From the NCBI RefSeq assembly GCF_014203325.1, contig NZ_JACHIV010000001.1, positions 4,713,501 through 4,777,500 on the forward strand: a stretch of DNA of 64,000 nucleotides, written 5' to 3'. Below the pieces are notes generated by a model. The model saw nothing but the letters and a program-made list of their open reading frames with translations. It had not been told where the DNA came from and did no database searches. Shown here piece by piece: positions 1 to 10,532 of this stretch (positions are counted from its first letter, which is position 1; every line of letters starts with the position of its first letter). This DNA comes from Saccharopolyspora gloriosae (lineage in GTDB: Bacteria > Actinomycetota > Actinomycetes > Mycobacteriales > Pseudonocardiaceae). The position numbers and the translations under genes were made by a program.

Positions 1-1050
1 GCGCGCCTTCAGGTGCCGGGTGCGCACCCCGTCGTACTTGGTCAGCCCGGTCAGCAGCACGGTGCGGATCGGCACGTTGATGCCGACGCCGAGCGTGTCC
101 GTCCCACAGATGATCTTCAGCAGGCCCGCCTGGGCGAGCTGCTCCACGAGCCGCCGGTACTTCGGCAGCATCCCCGCGTGGTGCACGCCGATGCCGTGGC
201 GCACCAGCCGCGACAAGGTCTTGCCGAACCCGGCGGTGAACCGGAAGTCCCCGATCGCCTCGGCGATCTTGTTCCGCTGCTCGCGGGAGGCGACGTTCAC
301 GCTCATCAGGCCCTGCGCCTGCTCCATCGCGGACGCCTGGTTGAAGTACACGACGTAGACGGGAGCCTGGTTGCCGCCCAGGAGCTCCTCGATCGTCTCG
401 TGCAGCGGGGTGAGCGCGTAGCGGAACGTCAGCGGGATGGGCCGTTCCGCGGAGCTCACCACGGCCGTCGACCGGCCGGTGCGCGCCACCAGGTCCTTCT
501 CGAACCGGGCGACGTCGCCCAGCGTCGCCGACATCAGCACGAACTGGGCCTGCGGCAGTTCCAGCAGCGGCACCTGCCACGCCCAGCCGCGCTCCGGCTC
601 GGCGTAGAAGTGGAACTCGTCCATCACGACCTGGCCCACGTCGGCCTGCTCGCCGTCGCGCAGCGCCAGGTTCGCCAGGATCTCGGCGGTGCAGCAGATG
701 ATCGGCGCGTCGGCGTTCACGCTGCTGTCGCCGGTCATCATGCCCACGTTCTCGGCACCGAAGACGTCGACCAGCGCGAAGAACTTCTCCGAGACCAGCG
801 CCTTGATCGGCGCGGTGTAGTAGCTGCGCTTGCCGTCGGCCAGCGCGGTGAAGTGCGCGCCGGTGGCGACGAGGCTCTTGCCGGAGCCGGTGGGGGTGCT
901 GAGGATGACGTTCGCCCCGGTCACCACCTCCATCAGCGCTTCTTCCTGCGCCGGGTAGAGCTCGATGCCCTGCCCCGTCGTCCAGGTCGTGAAGGCGTCG
1001 AGCAGGACGTCGGGGTCAGGTGCGCTGGGGAGGTGGTCCGTGAGCTTCAT
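1..1050 (-). CDS. DEAD/DEAH-box RNA helicase, N-terminal part (3' end outside window)
   Basis: Superfamily 2 RNA helicase, probably the actinobacterial type with a C-terminal DUF3516 domain, although that part lies beyond the window. Read from the ATG at 1050, the 350 visible codons show a Q-like lead (YPAQEEAL), Walker [10 protein letters not shown], motif II as DEFH, motif III MSATLGD, and in the second RecA domain [13 protein letters not shown] followed by [16 protein letters not shown]. These are all the motifs needed for ATP-dependent unwinding. No stop is met before base 1, so the gene is cut by the window edge. It is divergent from the small ORF at 1211. Family assignment is firm; the exact RNA substrate is unknown. 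Confidence 0.9.
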   Translation of the reverse strand, partial: MKLTDHLPSAPDPDVLLDAFTTWTTGQGIELYPAQEEALMEVVTGANVILSTPTGSGKSLVATGAHFTALADGKRSYYTAPIKALVSEKFFALVDVFGAENVGMMTGDSSVNADAPIICCTAEILANLALRDGEQADVGQVVMDEFHFYAEPERGWAWQVPLLELPQAQFVLMSATLGDVARFEKDLVARTGRSTAVVSSAERPIPLTFRYALTPLHETIEELLGGNQAPVYVVYFNQASAMEQAQGLMSVNVASREQRNKIAEAIGDFRFTAGFGKTLSRLVRHGIGVHHAGMLPKYRRLVEQLAQAGLLKIICGTDTLGVGINVPIRTVLLTGLTKYDGVRTRHLKAR

Positions 1051-1210
1051 GGCCCTCGAATCGTCCCTGGCGCGCTCGTGCGCACCTCAGCCGGGGTCCG
1101 GTGCGGGCCGGGGGCCGACGAGCTGGACCGTCCGAGCCACCGGAACTCACTCCATCGAGTGAAAGGCGTCGGGCCGGGGCTGGATCGGCCCGGCGGGGAT
1201 CATCGACACT

Positions 1211-1408
1211 GTGCGCATGCCGGAACGACAGGTGCGGTTCGTCGGCGGACCGCTGGACGGGCGCGAACAGGGACTGCGCGATTCCGAGGCGGTGCACGGC
1301 CGTCTGCTCCGCCACGTCCACCTGCACGACGGCCCCAAGATCGAAACCTGCTACCGCCTCCACTACGCCCCCGACTCGGGCTGGGAATACCACTTCAACG
1401 GCCACTGA
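1211..1408 (+). CDS. Small hypothetical protein with GGPLDG motif
   Basis: A 65-residue reading frame beginning GTG at 1211, with an ATG two codons later at 1217 as an equally possible start. The product starts MPERQVRFVGGPLDGREQGL, and a short tract rich in His, Tyr and Trp follows. Small actinobacterial proteins with an early GGPxDG motif are common, but I do not know a function for them. No transmembrane segment or Cys cluster is visible. It is transcribed away from the helicase and is followed by the first intergenic palindromic repeat. Codon use has the expected GC bias at third positions, which supports real coding. Confidence 0.55.
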   Translation: MRMPERQVRFVGGPLDGREQGLRDSEAVHGRLLRHVHLHDGPKIETCYRLHYAPDSGWEYHFNGH

Positions 1409-1439
1409 GCCGCAAACCCAACCCCTCCCCCGCCTGCTT

Positions 1440-1545
1440 TGCCGCCGAATGCAGTGCCTTGCGGCGAAGCCGTGCAGTTGGGCTGCGAAGCAAGCCTGCC
1501 TGGCGACCGAAGGTCGTGCCTGTATGTGCGAAGCACATAGCCCAC
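1440..1545 (+). repeat. Array of short GAA-loop hairpins, satellite module of palindrome copy 1
   Basis: Between the small ORF and palindrome copy 1 lie several consecutive mini-hairpins closed by GAA loops: GGC-GAA-GCC near 1463-1471, GGCTGC-GAA-GCAAGCC at 1481-1496, GACC-GAA-GGTC at 1505-1515 and ATGTGC-GAA-GCACAT at 1524-1538. The same series, with different but again self-complementary stems, precedes palindrome copy 4 near 45725-45810. The conserved words between hairpins (GTGCAGT, CTGCCT, GTGCCTGTAT, TAGCCCACG) show that the two arrays are homologous. Confidence 0.75.
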
Positions 1546-1563
1546 GTCGAAAAGCCCTCACCC

Positions 1564-1662
1564 GCGGGTTCTCAGTGAGCCTCTCGCGAGGACAGCTTTT
1601 TCCCTCGTGGCGGAGCCACTCGGGAAAAAGATCCCGCAGCGAGAGGCTCACTGAGGTTCCGC
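1564..1662 (+). repeat. Intergenic palindromic repeat, copy 1
   Basis: 99-bp element bounded by GCGGGTT and GTTCCGC. The outer stem is a perfect 17-bp inverted repeat, CTCAGTGAGCCTCTCGC at 1571-1587 against 1639-1655. An inner stem pairs CTTTTTCCC (1596-1604) with GGGAAAAAG (1622-1630), and a tip pairs GTGGC with GCCAC around a GGA loop. Four more copies occur at 5903, 22267, 45834 and 61722. It lies between the small ORF 1211-1408 and mutA. Short open frames read through it are artefacts of the repeat. Confidence 0.92.
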
Positions 1663-1764
1663 TACCCGGACACCCAAGCCACACGAGCCGCCGAATCCAG
1701 TTGGGACGTGAGTCACAAGGAACCCGTCGTTTCGGGGGTGGGCGGGGTCCTACCATCGGTTCCC

Positions 1765-3656
1765 ATGGCGCCCTCCGACAGGCTCTCGACGACGAGCAGC
1801 CCCCGGCCCAGCCTCAGCCTGGGCGGCGAATTCCCCGAGCCCACGCACCGGCAGTGGCTCGATCAGGTGGAGAAGGTCCTGCGCAGGACCGGCCGCATCG
1901 CGGAAGGTGATGCTGCCCCCGACGATCCGTCGGAGCTGCTCGCGACGCGGACCTACGACGGGGTCGCGGTGCGCCCGCTGTACTCCGCCGAGGACCGCGC
2001 CGGCGCGGACGCGTCCGGTTCGGGGCTGCCGGGCTTCGCCCCGTTCGTGCGGGGCAGCCGGCCGCAGGGCTCGGTCGCGGAGGGCTGGGACGTGCGCCAG
2101 TCGCACGGGAACCCGGATGCGTCGGTGTCGAACCGGGAGGTCTTGGCCGATCTCCACGGCGGTGTCACGTCGCTGGTGCTGCGGCTCGGCGAGGGCGGGA
2201 TCGCGGTGGACGCGCTGCCGGACGTGCTCAACGGCGTGCACTTGGACATGATCGGCGTGGTGCTGGACGCGGGTGAGCAGGCCGCGAGCGCCGCCGACGC
2301 CTTCCTGGAGGTCGCCGCCGAGCAGGGCGTGGCGCCGAGCGCGCTGCGCGGCAACCTCGGTGCCGATCCGCTGGGCGTGCAGGCGCGCACGGGACGTGAG
2401 GTCGGCTCGGAGCAGGCGGTGGAGCTGGCGAAGCGCTGCGCCGCCGAGCACCCGGGTCTGCGGGCGGTCGTGGTGGACGCGCTGCCGTTCCACGACGCGG
2501 GCGGTTCGGACGGCGAGGAGCTCGGTGCTTCGCTGGCCGCGGGCGTCACCTACCTGCGCTGGCTGACCGAGGCGGGGTTGGACGTGGACACCGCGTGCGG
2601 CCTGCTGGAGTTCCGCTACGCGGCGACCGCCGATCAGTTCTCGACGATCGCGAAGCTGCGCGCCGCGCGGCGCGCGTGGGCTCAGGTGGCGCGCCGGTGC
2701 GGTGCGTCGGAATCGGCGCGGGCGCAGCAGCAGCACGCGGTGACGTCCTCGGCGATGCTGACGCGGCGCGACCCGTGGGTGAACATGCTGCGCGCGACGA
2801 TCGCGACGTTCGCCGCCGGTGTGGGCGGGGCGCAGGCGGTGACGGTGCAGCCGTTCGACGCGGCCATCGGTTCGCCGGACGAGTTCTCCCGCCGGGTCGC
2901 GCGCAACACGCAGGCGCTGCTGCTCGACGAGTCGCACTTGGCGCAGGTCATCGACCCGGCCGGGGGTTCCTGGTACGTGGAGGAGCTGACCGACGAGCTG
3001 GCGAACGCGGCGTGGGCGTGGTTCCAGGAGATCGAGCGCGCGGGCGGGCTGCCGGAGGCGTTGCGCTCCGGGCTGGTCGCCGACCGGCTCGCGTCGACTT
3101 GGCAGAAGCGCAAGGCGGCGGTCGCCGATCGCTCCGACCCGATCACGGGAGTGAGCGAGTTCCCGAACCTCGCCGAGCAGCCGTTGCGGCGCGAACCCGC
3201 GCCGGAGCCGCCGTCGGGCGGCTTGCCGAGGGTGCGCTACGCGGAGGAGTTCGAGGCGCTGCGCGACGCCGCCGACGCCCGCCCGGAGCGCCCGGAGGTC
3301 TTCCTCGCCACGCTGGGCCCGCTGGCCACCTACACGGCGCGGGCGTCGTTCGCCCGCAACCTGTTCGCCGCCGGTGGCCTGGAGGCTAGCGAGGCCGGGC
3401 CGACGGAGTCCACCGCGGACGTCCTCGCCGCCTACGCCGAGCACCCCGCTCCGGTGGTGTGCTTGTGCTCGGCGGACGGGGTCTACGCCGAGCGCGCCGC
3501 CGAGACGGCGAGCGCGCTCAAGGAGGCGGGCGCGGAAAGCGTGCTGCTGGCCGGAAAACCCGGCCATGGACTGAACAATGTGGACGGTCACGTGTTCGCC
3601 GGGTGCGACGCGATCCAGGTTCTGCGCGCGGCGCACCGCACGTTGGGAGTCGAGTG

Positions 3657-3657
<1 letters not shown>
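1765..3657 (+). CDS. mutA: Methylmalonyl-CoA mutase small (beta) subunit
   Basis: Non-catalytic partner subunit of the adenosylcobalamin-dependent mutase that interconverts methylmalonyl-CoA and succinyl-CoA. From the ATG at 1765 it is 630 residues, normal for the family. A GTG at 1708 would add 19 residues, but a purine-rich GGGGTGGGCGGGG stretch lies just before 1765. The TIM-barrel domain contains the mutase signatures [31 protein letters not shown] and [10 protein letters not shown]. The C-terminal domain resembles a cobalamin domain but lacks the DxHxxG ligand motif, as expected for MutA. Its TGA overlaps the ATG of mutB (TGATGA), so the two subunits are translationally coupled. Cytoplasmic; serves propionate, odd-chain and branched-chain catabolism and polyketide extender supply. 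Confidence 0.95.
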
Positions 3658-5864
<2,207 letters not shown>

Positions 5865-5902
5865 TGCGTCCTTTCCGAATGAGCTGCGCAGTGGGTCGGG
5901 GG

Positions 5903-5992
5903 GCGGAACCTCAGTTGCTTCCTCGCTGCGGGATCGATTTCCCGAGTACGAGGGAAATCGCTGTCCCCGCGAGGAAGCAACTGAGAACCCGC
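5903..5992 (-). repeat. Intergenic palindromic repeat, copy 2
   Basis: Inverted orientation relative to copy 1. The perfect 17-bp outer stem is CTCAGTTGCTTCCTCGC at 5910-5926 against 5969-5985. The inner stem CGATTTCCC (5935-5943) pairs with GGGAAATCG (5952-5960). The hairpin tip is shortened (loop GAGTACGA), so this copy is 90 bp instead of 99. It lies between mutB and meaB inside the presumed operon. A satellite hairpin TCAGCGGC-TCC-GCCGCTGA follows at 6023-6041, 30 bp away, just as in copies 3 and 5. Confidence 0.92.
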
Positions 5993-6078
5993 CGGTGGCC
6001 GCCCTACGCACGTGGTCGCCGCTCAGCGGCTCCGCCGCTGACAGGACAAGCACCCGGCTCACCCCGCAAGGACTCCTG

Positions 6079-7065
6079 ATGCCGCGCGAGATCGACGTCG
6101 AGGACTACGCCAAGGGCGTACTGGAGGGTTCCCGCACGAAGCTGGCGCAGGCGATCACGCTGGTCGAGTCGACCAAGCCGGCGCACCGGGCGAAGGCGCA
6201 GGAGCTGCTGATCGAGCTGCTCCCGCACAGCGGCGGGGCGCACCGGGTGGGCATCACCGGTGTGCCCGGCGTCGGCAAGTCCACGTTCATCGAGTCGCTG
6301 GGCACCTCGCTGACCGCCGCCGGGCACCGGGTGGCGGTGCTGGCGGTGGACCCGTCCTCGACCCGCACCGGCGGCAGCATCCTCGGTGACAAGACGCGGA
6401 TGGCGACGCTGTCGGCGGATCCGGCCGCGTTCGTGCGCCCGTCCCCGTCGGCGGGCACGCTCGGCGGCGTCGCGCGGGCCACCCGCGAGACGATCGTGCT
6501 GATGGAGGCCGCCGGGTTCGACGTGGTGCTGGTGGAGACCGTCGGCGTCGGCCAGTCCGAGGTGACGGTGGCCGGCATGGTCGACTGCTTCCTGCTGCTG
6601 ACGCTGGCGCGCACCGGGGATCAGCTGCAGGGCATCAAGAAGGGCGTGCTGGAGCTCGCCGACCTGGTCGCGGTCAACAAGGCCGACGGTCCACATGAGA
6701 CGGACGCGCGCAAGGCGGCCCGCGAGCTGCGCGGGGCGCTGCGGTTGCTCACCCCGGTCAGCGCCTCGTGGACTCCGCCCGTTGTGACGTGCAGCGGGCT
6801 CACCGGCGCCGGGCTGGACTCGTTGTGGGAGCAGATCGAGCAGCACCGCGCCACGCTCACCGACACCGGCGAACTCGCCGACAAGCGCAGCCGCCAGCAG
6901 GTCGAGTGGACGTGGGCGCTGGTGCGCGACCAGCTGATGGCGGAGCTCGTCGCCCACCCCGAGGTGCGCGGCATCGTCGACGACGTCGAATCCCACGTCC
7001 GCGCGGGCGAACTCACCGCGTCCCTGGCGGCGGAGAGGCTGCTGCGCGCCTTCCGCGAGCGGTGA
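6079..7065 (+). CDS. meaB: MeaB/ArgK-family GTPase, methylmalonyl-CoA mutase chaperone
   Basis: G3E-family P-loop GTPase that protects and reactivates adenosylcobalamin-dependent methylmalonyl-CoA mutase. 328 residues from the ATG at 6079, preceded by AAGGA; the open frame extends upstream into the repeat but has no ribosome site there. The P-loop GVPGVGKST is at residues 61-69, followed by the family segments VLAVDPSSTRTGGSILGDKT, VETVGVGQSE and the base-specificity motif NKAD. The C-terminal helical region matches the dimerisation arm. The location directly after mutAB supports the mutase role over arginine/ornithine transport ATPase, the old ArgK label. A 214-bp spacer containing palindrome copy 2 separates it from mutB. 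Confidence 0.95.
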   Translation: MPREIDVEDYAKGVLEGSRTKLAQAITLVESTKPAHRAKAQELLIELLPHSGGAHRVGITGVPGVGKSTFIESLGTSLTAAGHRVAVLAVDPSSTRTGGSILGDKTRMATLSADPAAFVRPSPSAGTLGGVARATRETIVLMEAAGFDVVLVETVGVGQSEVTVAGMVDCFLLLTLARTGDQLQGIKKGVLELADLVAVNKADGPHETDARKAARELRGALRLLTPVSASWTPPVVTCSGLTGAGLDSLWEQIEQHRATLTDTGELADKRSRQQVEWTWALVRDQLMAELVAHPEVRGIVDDVESHVRAGELTASLAAERLLRAFRER

Positions 7066-7099
7066 CCGCGCGCTGGATCCGCGCGGGCGTCCGAGGATC

Positions 7100-7600
7100 A
7101 TGCACCGCATGTCCGCATGGGTCATCGAAGCCGAGCCGGTCGACGACGCGGGGATCGACGCGTTGATCCGGGAGTTCACCGCCGAGGTCGGCCGCCGTCT
7201 TCTGGGACGTCCGGCGACCGGCGCGGAGCTGCGCGCGGTGCTCGACCGCGATCCGCACGGCGACCTGGCCCCGCCGCGGGGAACGTTCCTCGTCGCGCGG
7301 GACGACGACGGCGATCTCATCGGATGCGTCGGCGCGCGGCTGCTGGACGACCTCCCCGCGACGGCGGAGCTCAAGCGGATGTACGTGCGCCCCGCGCACC
7401 GCGGGGCCGGCGTGGGCCGTGCGCTGCTGGTGGCCGCCGAGCAGGCCGCCGCGGCCCTGGGCGCTACCCGGATCGTCCTCGACACCAGGACGGTGCTCGT
7501 CGAGGCGCGGACGCTCTACAGCTCCCACGGGTACCGGGAGACGGCGCCGTACAACGACCACGGCGACGCGGAGCACTGGTACGCGAAGACCCTCCGCTGA
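7100..7600 (+). CDS. GNAT-family N-acetyltransferase
   Basis: Predicted acetyl-CoA-dependent N-acyltransferase of about 166 residues. A second ATG three codons in, at 7109, is an alternative start. The acetyl-CoA binding loop reads VRPAHRGAGVGRALL, matching the R/QxxGxG/A motif A of the family, and the preceding strand ELKRMYV is the usual beta-4. A C-terminal LYSSHGYRE segment matches motif B. The substrate cannot be told from sequence. It follows meaB by 34 bases, so it could be cotranscribed, but no functional link to propionyl metabolism is evident. Confidence 0.85.
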   Translation: MHRMSAWVIEAEPVDDAGIDALIREFTAEVGRRLLGRPATGAELRAVLDRDPHGDLAPPRGTFLVARDDDGDLIGCVGARLLDDLPATAELKRMYVRPAHRGAGVGRALLVAAEQAAAALGATRIVLDTRTVLVEARTLYSSHGYRETAPYNDHGDAEHWYAKTLR

Positions 7601-7622
7601 GCGGGGCGACGGGCCGCGCGCC

Positions 7623-7657
7623 CACTACTGCCCGCAGGCCGGGCATTCGGGTAGTGC
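7623..7657 (+). terminator. Possible hairpin terminator after the GNAT gene
   Basis: CACTAC (7623-7628) pairs with GTAGTG, and inside it GCCCG pairs with CGGGC around CAGGC, giving a two-step stem. There is no U-tract, which is common in actinobacterial terminators. It lies 22 bases after the GNAT stop codon. Confidence 0.4.
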
Positions 7658-7762
7658 GGCTGCTCCGGATGGCCGTTTTTCCGGACTTTCCGGGAGGTTT
7701 CGACCCTGCCGGGGTGCCCGGAGGCGGTACACCGTCCTCGGGCACTCGCTTCGGAGGTCGGG

Positions 7763-9844
7763 ATGGCCGAGGAGATCCGCAACGTCTTCACCGGAACCGC
7801 GCGCAACGTCGTGCAGGTGGGCAAGGTCGACGGCGACGTGCACTTCCACCAGCGGACCGCTCCGGAGGTCCCGGTGCCGAAGCAGTTGCCCGCCCGCGTC
7901 GCGCACTTCACCGACCGCGAGACCAGCTTGGACGCACTGGATTCCTGGCTGGCCGACCCCGCCGCGCCGACCTGGCTGATCGTCGGTTCCGGGGGCGTCG
8001 GGAAGACGTCGCTGGCCGCCTGCTGGGCGCACCGGGTGCGGGACCGGTTCCCCGACGGGGACCTGTACGTGGACCTGCGCGGTCACCACGTCGACCGCAG
8101 GCGGGACGCGAGCGAGGCGCTGGACGAGATGCTGCGCGCGCTGGGCGTTCCCAGCGAGCGGTTGCCCGTGGACACCGATGCGAAGTCCTCGATGTACCGG
8201 ACGCTGCTGACCGGCCGCCATATGCTGATCGTGCTCGACAACGCCGCCACCGCCGAGCAAGTCCGCCCGCTGCTGCCCGGTTCCGCGCCCTGCCGGGTGC
8301 TGATCACCAGCCGCAACCGGTTGACGAGCCTGACGGCCAGGGAAGGAGCCACCCGGATGTCGCTGGACGTGCTGTCACCGGACCGCGCGATCGAACTGCT
8401 CCGCAGGGCCGCGGGCGCCGACCGGGTCGACGCGGAACCCGACGCCGCCGCCGAACTCGCCCGGTACTGCGGATTCCTGCCGCTGGCGCTGCGCATCGCC
8501 GCCGAACGGCTCGTCGCCGGAGCGCACCTGCGGGTCACCGAGCTCGTCGAGGAGCTGGCCGACGAACGCGACCGGCTGGACGCGCTGACCGTCGAGGAGG
8601 ACGAGTTCACCACGGTGCGGGCGGTCTTCTCCTGGTCCTACCGCTCGCTGCCCGCGGACGCGGCGCGCCTGTTCCGGCTGCTCGGGCTCGCCGAGACCCC
8701 CGACGTCGGTTTGGACGCCGCGACGGCGCTGAGCGGGCTCTCGCGCGGCAAGACCCGCCGGTTGCTGGACGTCCTGGTCGGAGCGCACCTGCTCGACGAG
8801 CACCGGCCGCAGCGCTACCGCTTCCACGACCTGCTGGGCCTCTACGCCGCCGAATGCGCGCGGCACGACGAGAACGAGGCGGCGCGCGACGCGGCGGCGC
8901 GCGGGATGCTGTCCTGGTACCTGCACGCGACGATCGCCGCGTCCTGGCCGGCGGCGCCGAGCTTCACCCGAATCCCGATGGACACGCCCGACTCTCCCGG
9001 CTCCATACCGGAATTCGCCGATCGTCCGGCTGCGCTGCACTTCTACGACGAAGAGCGCGAGAACCTGAAGGCCGCGGTCCGGCAGGCCTCGGCGCGCGGG
9101 GAGCACGTGTTCGGCTGGCAGCTGCCGGTGGCGATGTTCGCCTTCATGCTGTCGCGGCGGCCGGTGGCCGACTGGCTGGAGACGCACCGCATCGGGCTCG
9201 CGTCGGCCCGCGCGCTCGGCGACGAGCTCGCCGAGGCATGGCTGCTGACCAGCGACGCCATCGCGTGGGGAACGGTGCGCGAGCACCAGAAGGCGCTGGT
9301 GGAGTTGCAGCGCGCGGTCTCGCTGTGGGAGCGGACCGGCCCGGAGTGGGCGCACGCGTGGGCGCTGCGCGACCTGGGCAGCGTGTACTACGGGCTGGGC
9401 CGCGACGCGGAGGCCGACGAGACCTTGGAGCGCGCGTTCGCCATGCACGTCGCGCTGGGCGACGAGTGGGGCGAGGCCACCGCGTTGAGCGCGCTGGCCA
9501 AAGCCGAGTGCCGCCTCGGGCAGTTCGACGAGGCGATCCCGCACCTGCAGCGGGCCATCGAGATCCGCCGCTCGCACGGCGACCGCCGCAACGAGGCCAG
9601 CTGCTTGAGCGAGATCGGGCTGGTGCTGGGCGCGATGGGCAGCACCGACGAGGCCGCCGAGCACTTGGAGCAGGCGCTGGCGCTGCACCAGGAGACCGAG
9701 TACGGCTACGGCGAGGCCATGGATCGCGAGCGGCTCGCCGACCTCTACGAGCGCACCGGACGCCCCGAGCAGGCCGGCGAGCAGCGCCGGGCCGCGGCGC
9801 GGCTCTACGACGAACTCGGCGTCCCGCACGAACTCGCCGGGTGA
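7763..9844 (+). CDS. STAND NTPase: NB-ARC domain with C-terminal TPR repeats
   Basis: Signal-transduction NTPase of 693 residues, starting at an ATG preceded by GGAGG. The P-loop GSGGVGKTS lies at residues 75-83. Walker B MLIVLDN, the sensor segment RVLITSRNR and the GLPLAL-like FLPLALRIAAERL motif follow. Roughly residues 440-690 are helical TPR-like repeats (for example ALRDLGSVYYGLGRDAEADE). The first 30 residues carry a conserved-looking cap, NVVQVGKVDGDVHFHQ, that precedes NB-ARC in many actinobacterial proteins. There is no OmpR-type DNA-binding domain, so it is not a full SARP/AfsR activator. It may act as an ATP-dependent scaffold or conflict-system sensor. No obvious effector gene is adjacent. 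Confidence 0.85.
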   Translation: MAEEIRNVFTGTARNVVQVGKVDGDVHFHQRTAPEVPVPKQLPARVAHFTDRETSLDALDSWLADPAAPTWLIVGSGGVGKTSLAACWAHRVRDRFPDGDLYVDLRGHHVDRRRDASEALDEMLRALGVPSERLPVDTDAKSSMYRTLLTGRHMLIVLDNAATAEQVRPLLPGSAPCRVLITSRNRLTSLTAREGATRMSLDVLSPDRAIELLRRAAGADRVDAEPDAAAELARYCGFLPLALRIAAERLVAGAHLRVTELVEELADERDRLDALTVEEDEFTTVRAVFSWSYRSLPADAARLFRLLGLAETPDVGLDAATALSGLSRGKTRRLLDVLVGAHLLDEHRPQRYRFHDLLGLYAAECARHDENEAARDAAARGMLSWYLHATIAASWPAAPSFTRIPMDTPDSPGSIPEFADRPAALHFYDEERENLKAAVRQASARGEHVFGWQLPVAMFAFMLSRRPVADWLETHRIGLASARALGDELAEAWLLTSDAIAWGTVREHQKALVELQRAVSLWERTGPEWAHAWALRDLGSVYYGLGRDAEADETLERAFAMHVALGDEWGEATALSALAKAECRLGQFDEAIPHLQRAIEIRRSHGDRRNEASCLSEIGLVLGAMGSTDEAAEHLEQALALHQETEYGYGEAMDRERLADLYERTGRPEQAGEQRRAAARLYDELGVPHELAG

Positions 9845-9962
9845 GGCGGCTGCCTCCCGGCGCTCGTCCTGCTCGGGGCGGAGGAACCTCCGTCGCCTGC
9901 CACGACGCGTTCGAGGACGTTCGCCGCGGGCCTGGCGGCCTCCGAGCATTCAGTTCGAGCAT

Positions 9963-9986
9963 TGACAGTTAGAGCTCGAACTGTCA
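9963..9986 (+). promoter_or_regulatory. Palindromic operator upstream of the MarR gene
   Basis: TGACAGTT (9963-9970) and AACTGTCA (9979-9986) form a perfect 8-bp inverted repeat with an 8-bp spacer, ending 11 bases before the GTG start at 9998. A further GTTCGAGC/GCTCGAAC match overlaps it. The size and position suit a MarR dimer acting as an autoregulator. Confidence 0.6.
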
Positions 9987-9997
9987 GAGTTCTGACC

Positions 9998-10444
9998 GTG
10001 GACGCACCGGACGACATGCTCACCAGCACCCTCGAACTGCTGCGCTGGATCGGATGGGCGCAGCGGAAGGCCGGCGAGGACTGGATCCGGGCCCGCGACA
10101 TCACCTTCGAACAGGGTTTCGTGCTCCGGCAACTGGTCCGCAATCCCGGCTCGATCCAACGCGACCTCGCGCAGCTGACCCGCACCAGCGCGGCCAGCGT
10201 CTCCAGCCTGCTGCAGGGACTGGAGCGCCGGGGCCTCGTCGAGCGGCGCACCGAGCCCGGCAACGAGCGCAGCAAGCGCGTGTACGCGACGGAGGCGGGC
10301 GCCGAAGTCGTCTCCGGGTTCGACTCCGCGATGGCCGCCACCGAGGAGTCGGTGCTGGCCCCGCTGGACCAGGCCGAACGAGCGACCCTGCACGACCTGC
10401 TCACGAAGGTCACCGCAGAACTCCCGCGCCCGACGCGGCCGTAG
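9998..10444 (+). CDS. MarR-family transcriptional regulator
   Basis: Winged-helix regulator of 148 residues from the GTG at 9998; an ATG at 10016 is the alternative. The open frame extends further upstream, but only through the palindromic operator. The DNA-binding region reads SIQRDLAQLTRTSAASVSSLLQGLERRGLVERR, the recognition helix and wing typical of MarR, followed by a helical dimerisation tail. It lies 88 bases upstream of an FAD monooxygenase in the same direction, suggesting control of that gene and possible response to an aromatic compound or antibiotic. The ligand is not predictable from sequence. Confidence 0.88.
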   Translation: MDAPDDMLTSTLELLRWIGWAQRKAGEDWIRARDITFEQGFVLRQLVRNPGSIQRDLAQLTRTSAASVSSLLQGLERRGLVERRTEPGNERSKRVYATEAGAEVVSGFDSAMAATEESVLAPLDQAERATLHDLLTKVTAELPRPTRP

Positions 10445-10480
10445 CCGCATAACGCCCCGCTACCCGGAACATCCCGCGCC

Positions 10481-10499
10481 GCGCAGGCCACGCCTGCGC
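10481..10499 (+). terminator. Short GC-rich hairpin between MarR and monooxygenase genes
   Basis: GCGCAGGC (10481-10488) pairs with GCCTGCGC (10492-10499) around a CAC loop. It may be a weak terminator or a transcript-processing hairpin; there is no U-tract. Confidence 0.35.
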
Positions 10500-10532
10500 G
10501 CGCTAGAACCTGCTCGCACGAAGGAGCCACCC

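Noticed and set aside
1016-1756. Open frames through the palindromic repeats with a recurring LSLRDLFPEWLRHEGKS-like translation
   Set aside because: The recurring peptide arises only because the DNA repeat recurs; frames are broken differently at each copy and have no start context.
5865-6078. Cobalamin riboswitch near the B12-dependent mutase genes
   Set aside because: No B12-box-like sequence is present; the spacer is filled by the palindromic repeat and its satellite.
7117-9972. 951-residue plus-strand frame overlapping the GNAT and NB-ARC genes
   Set aside because: It is in a different frame from both well-supported genes, is dominated by Arg/Gly, and has no ribosome site.
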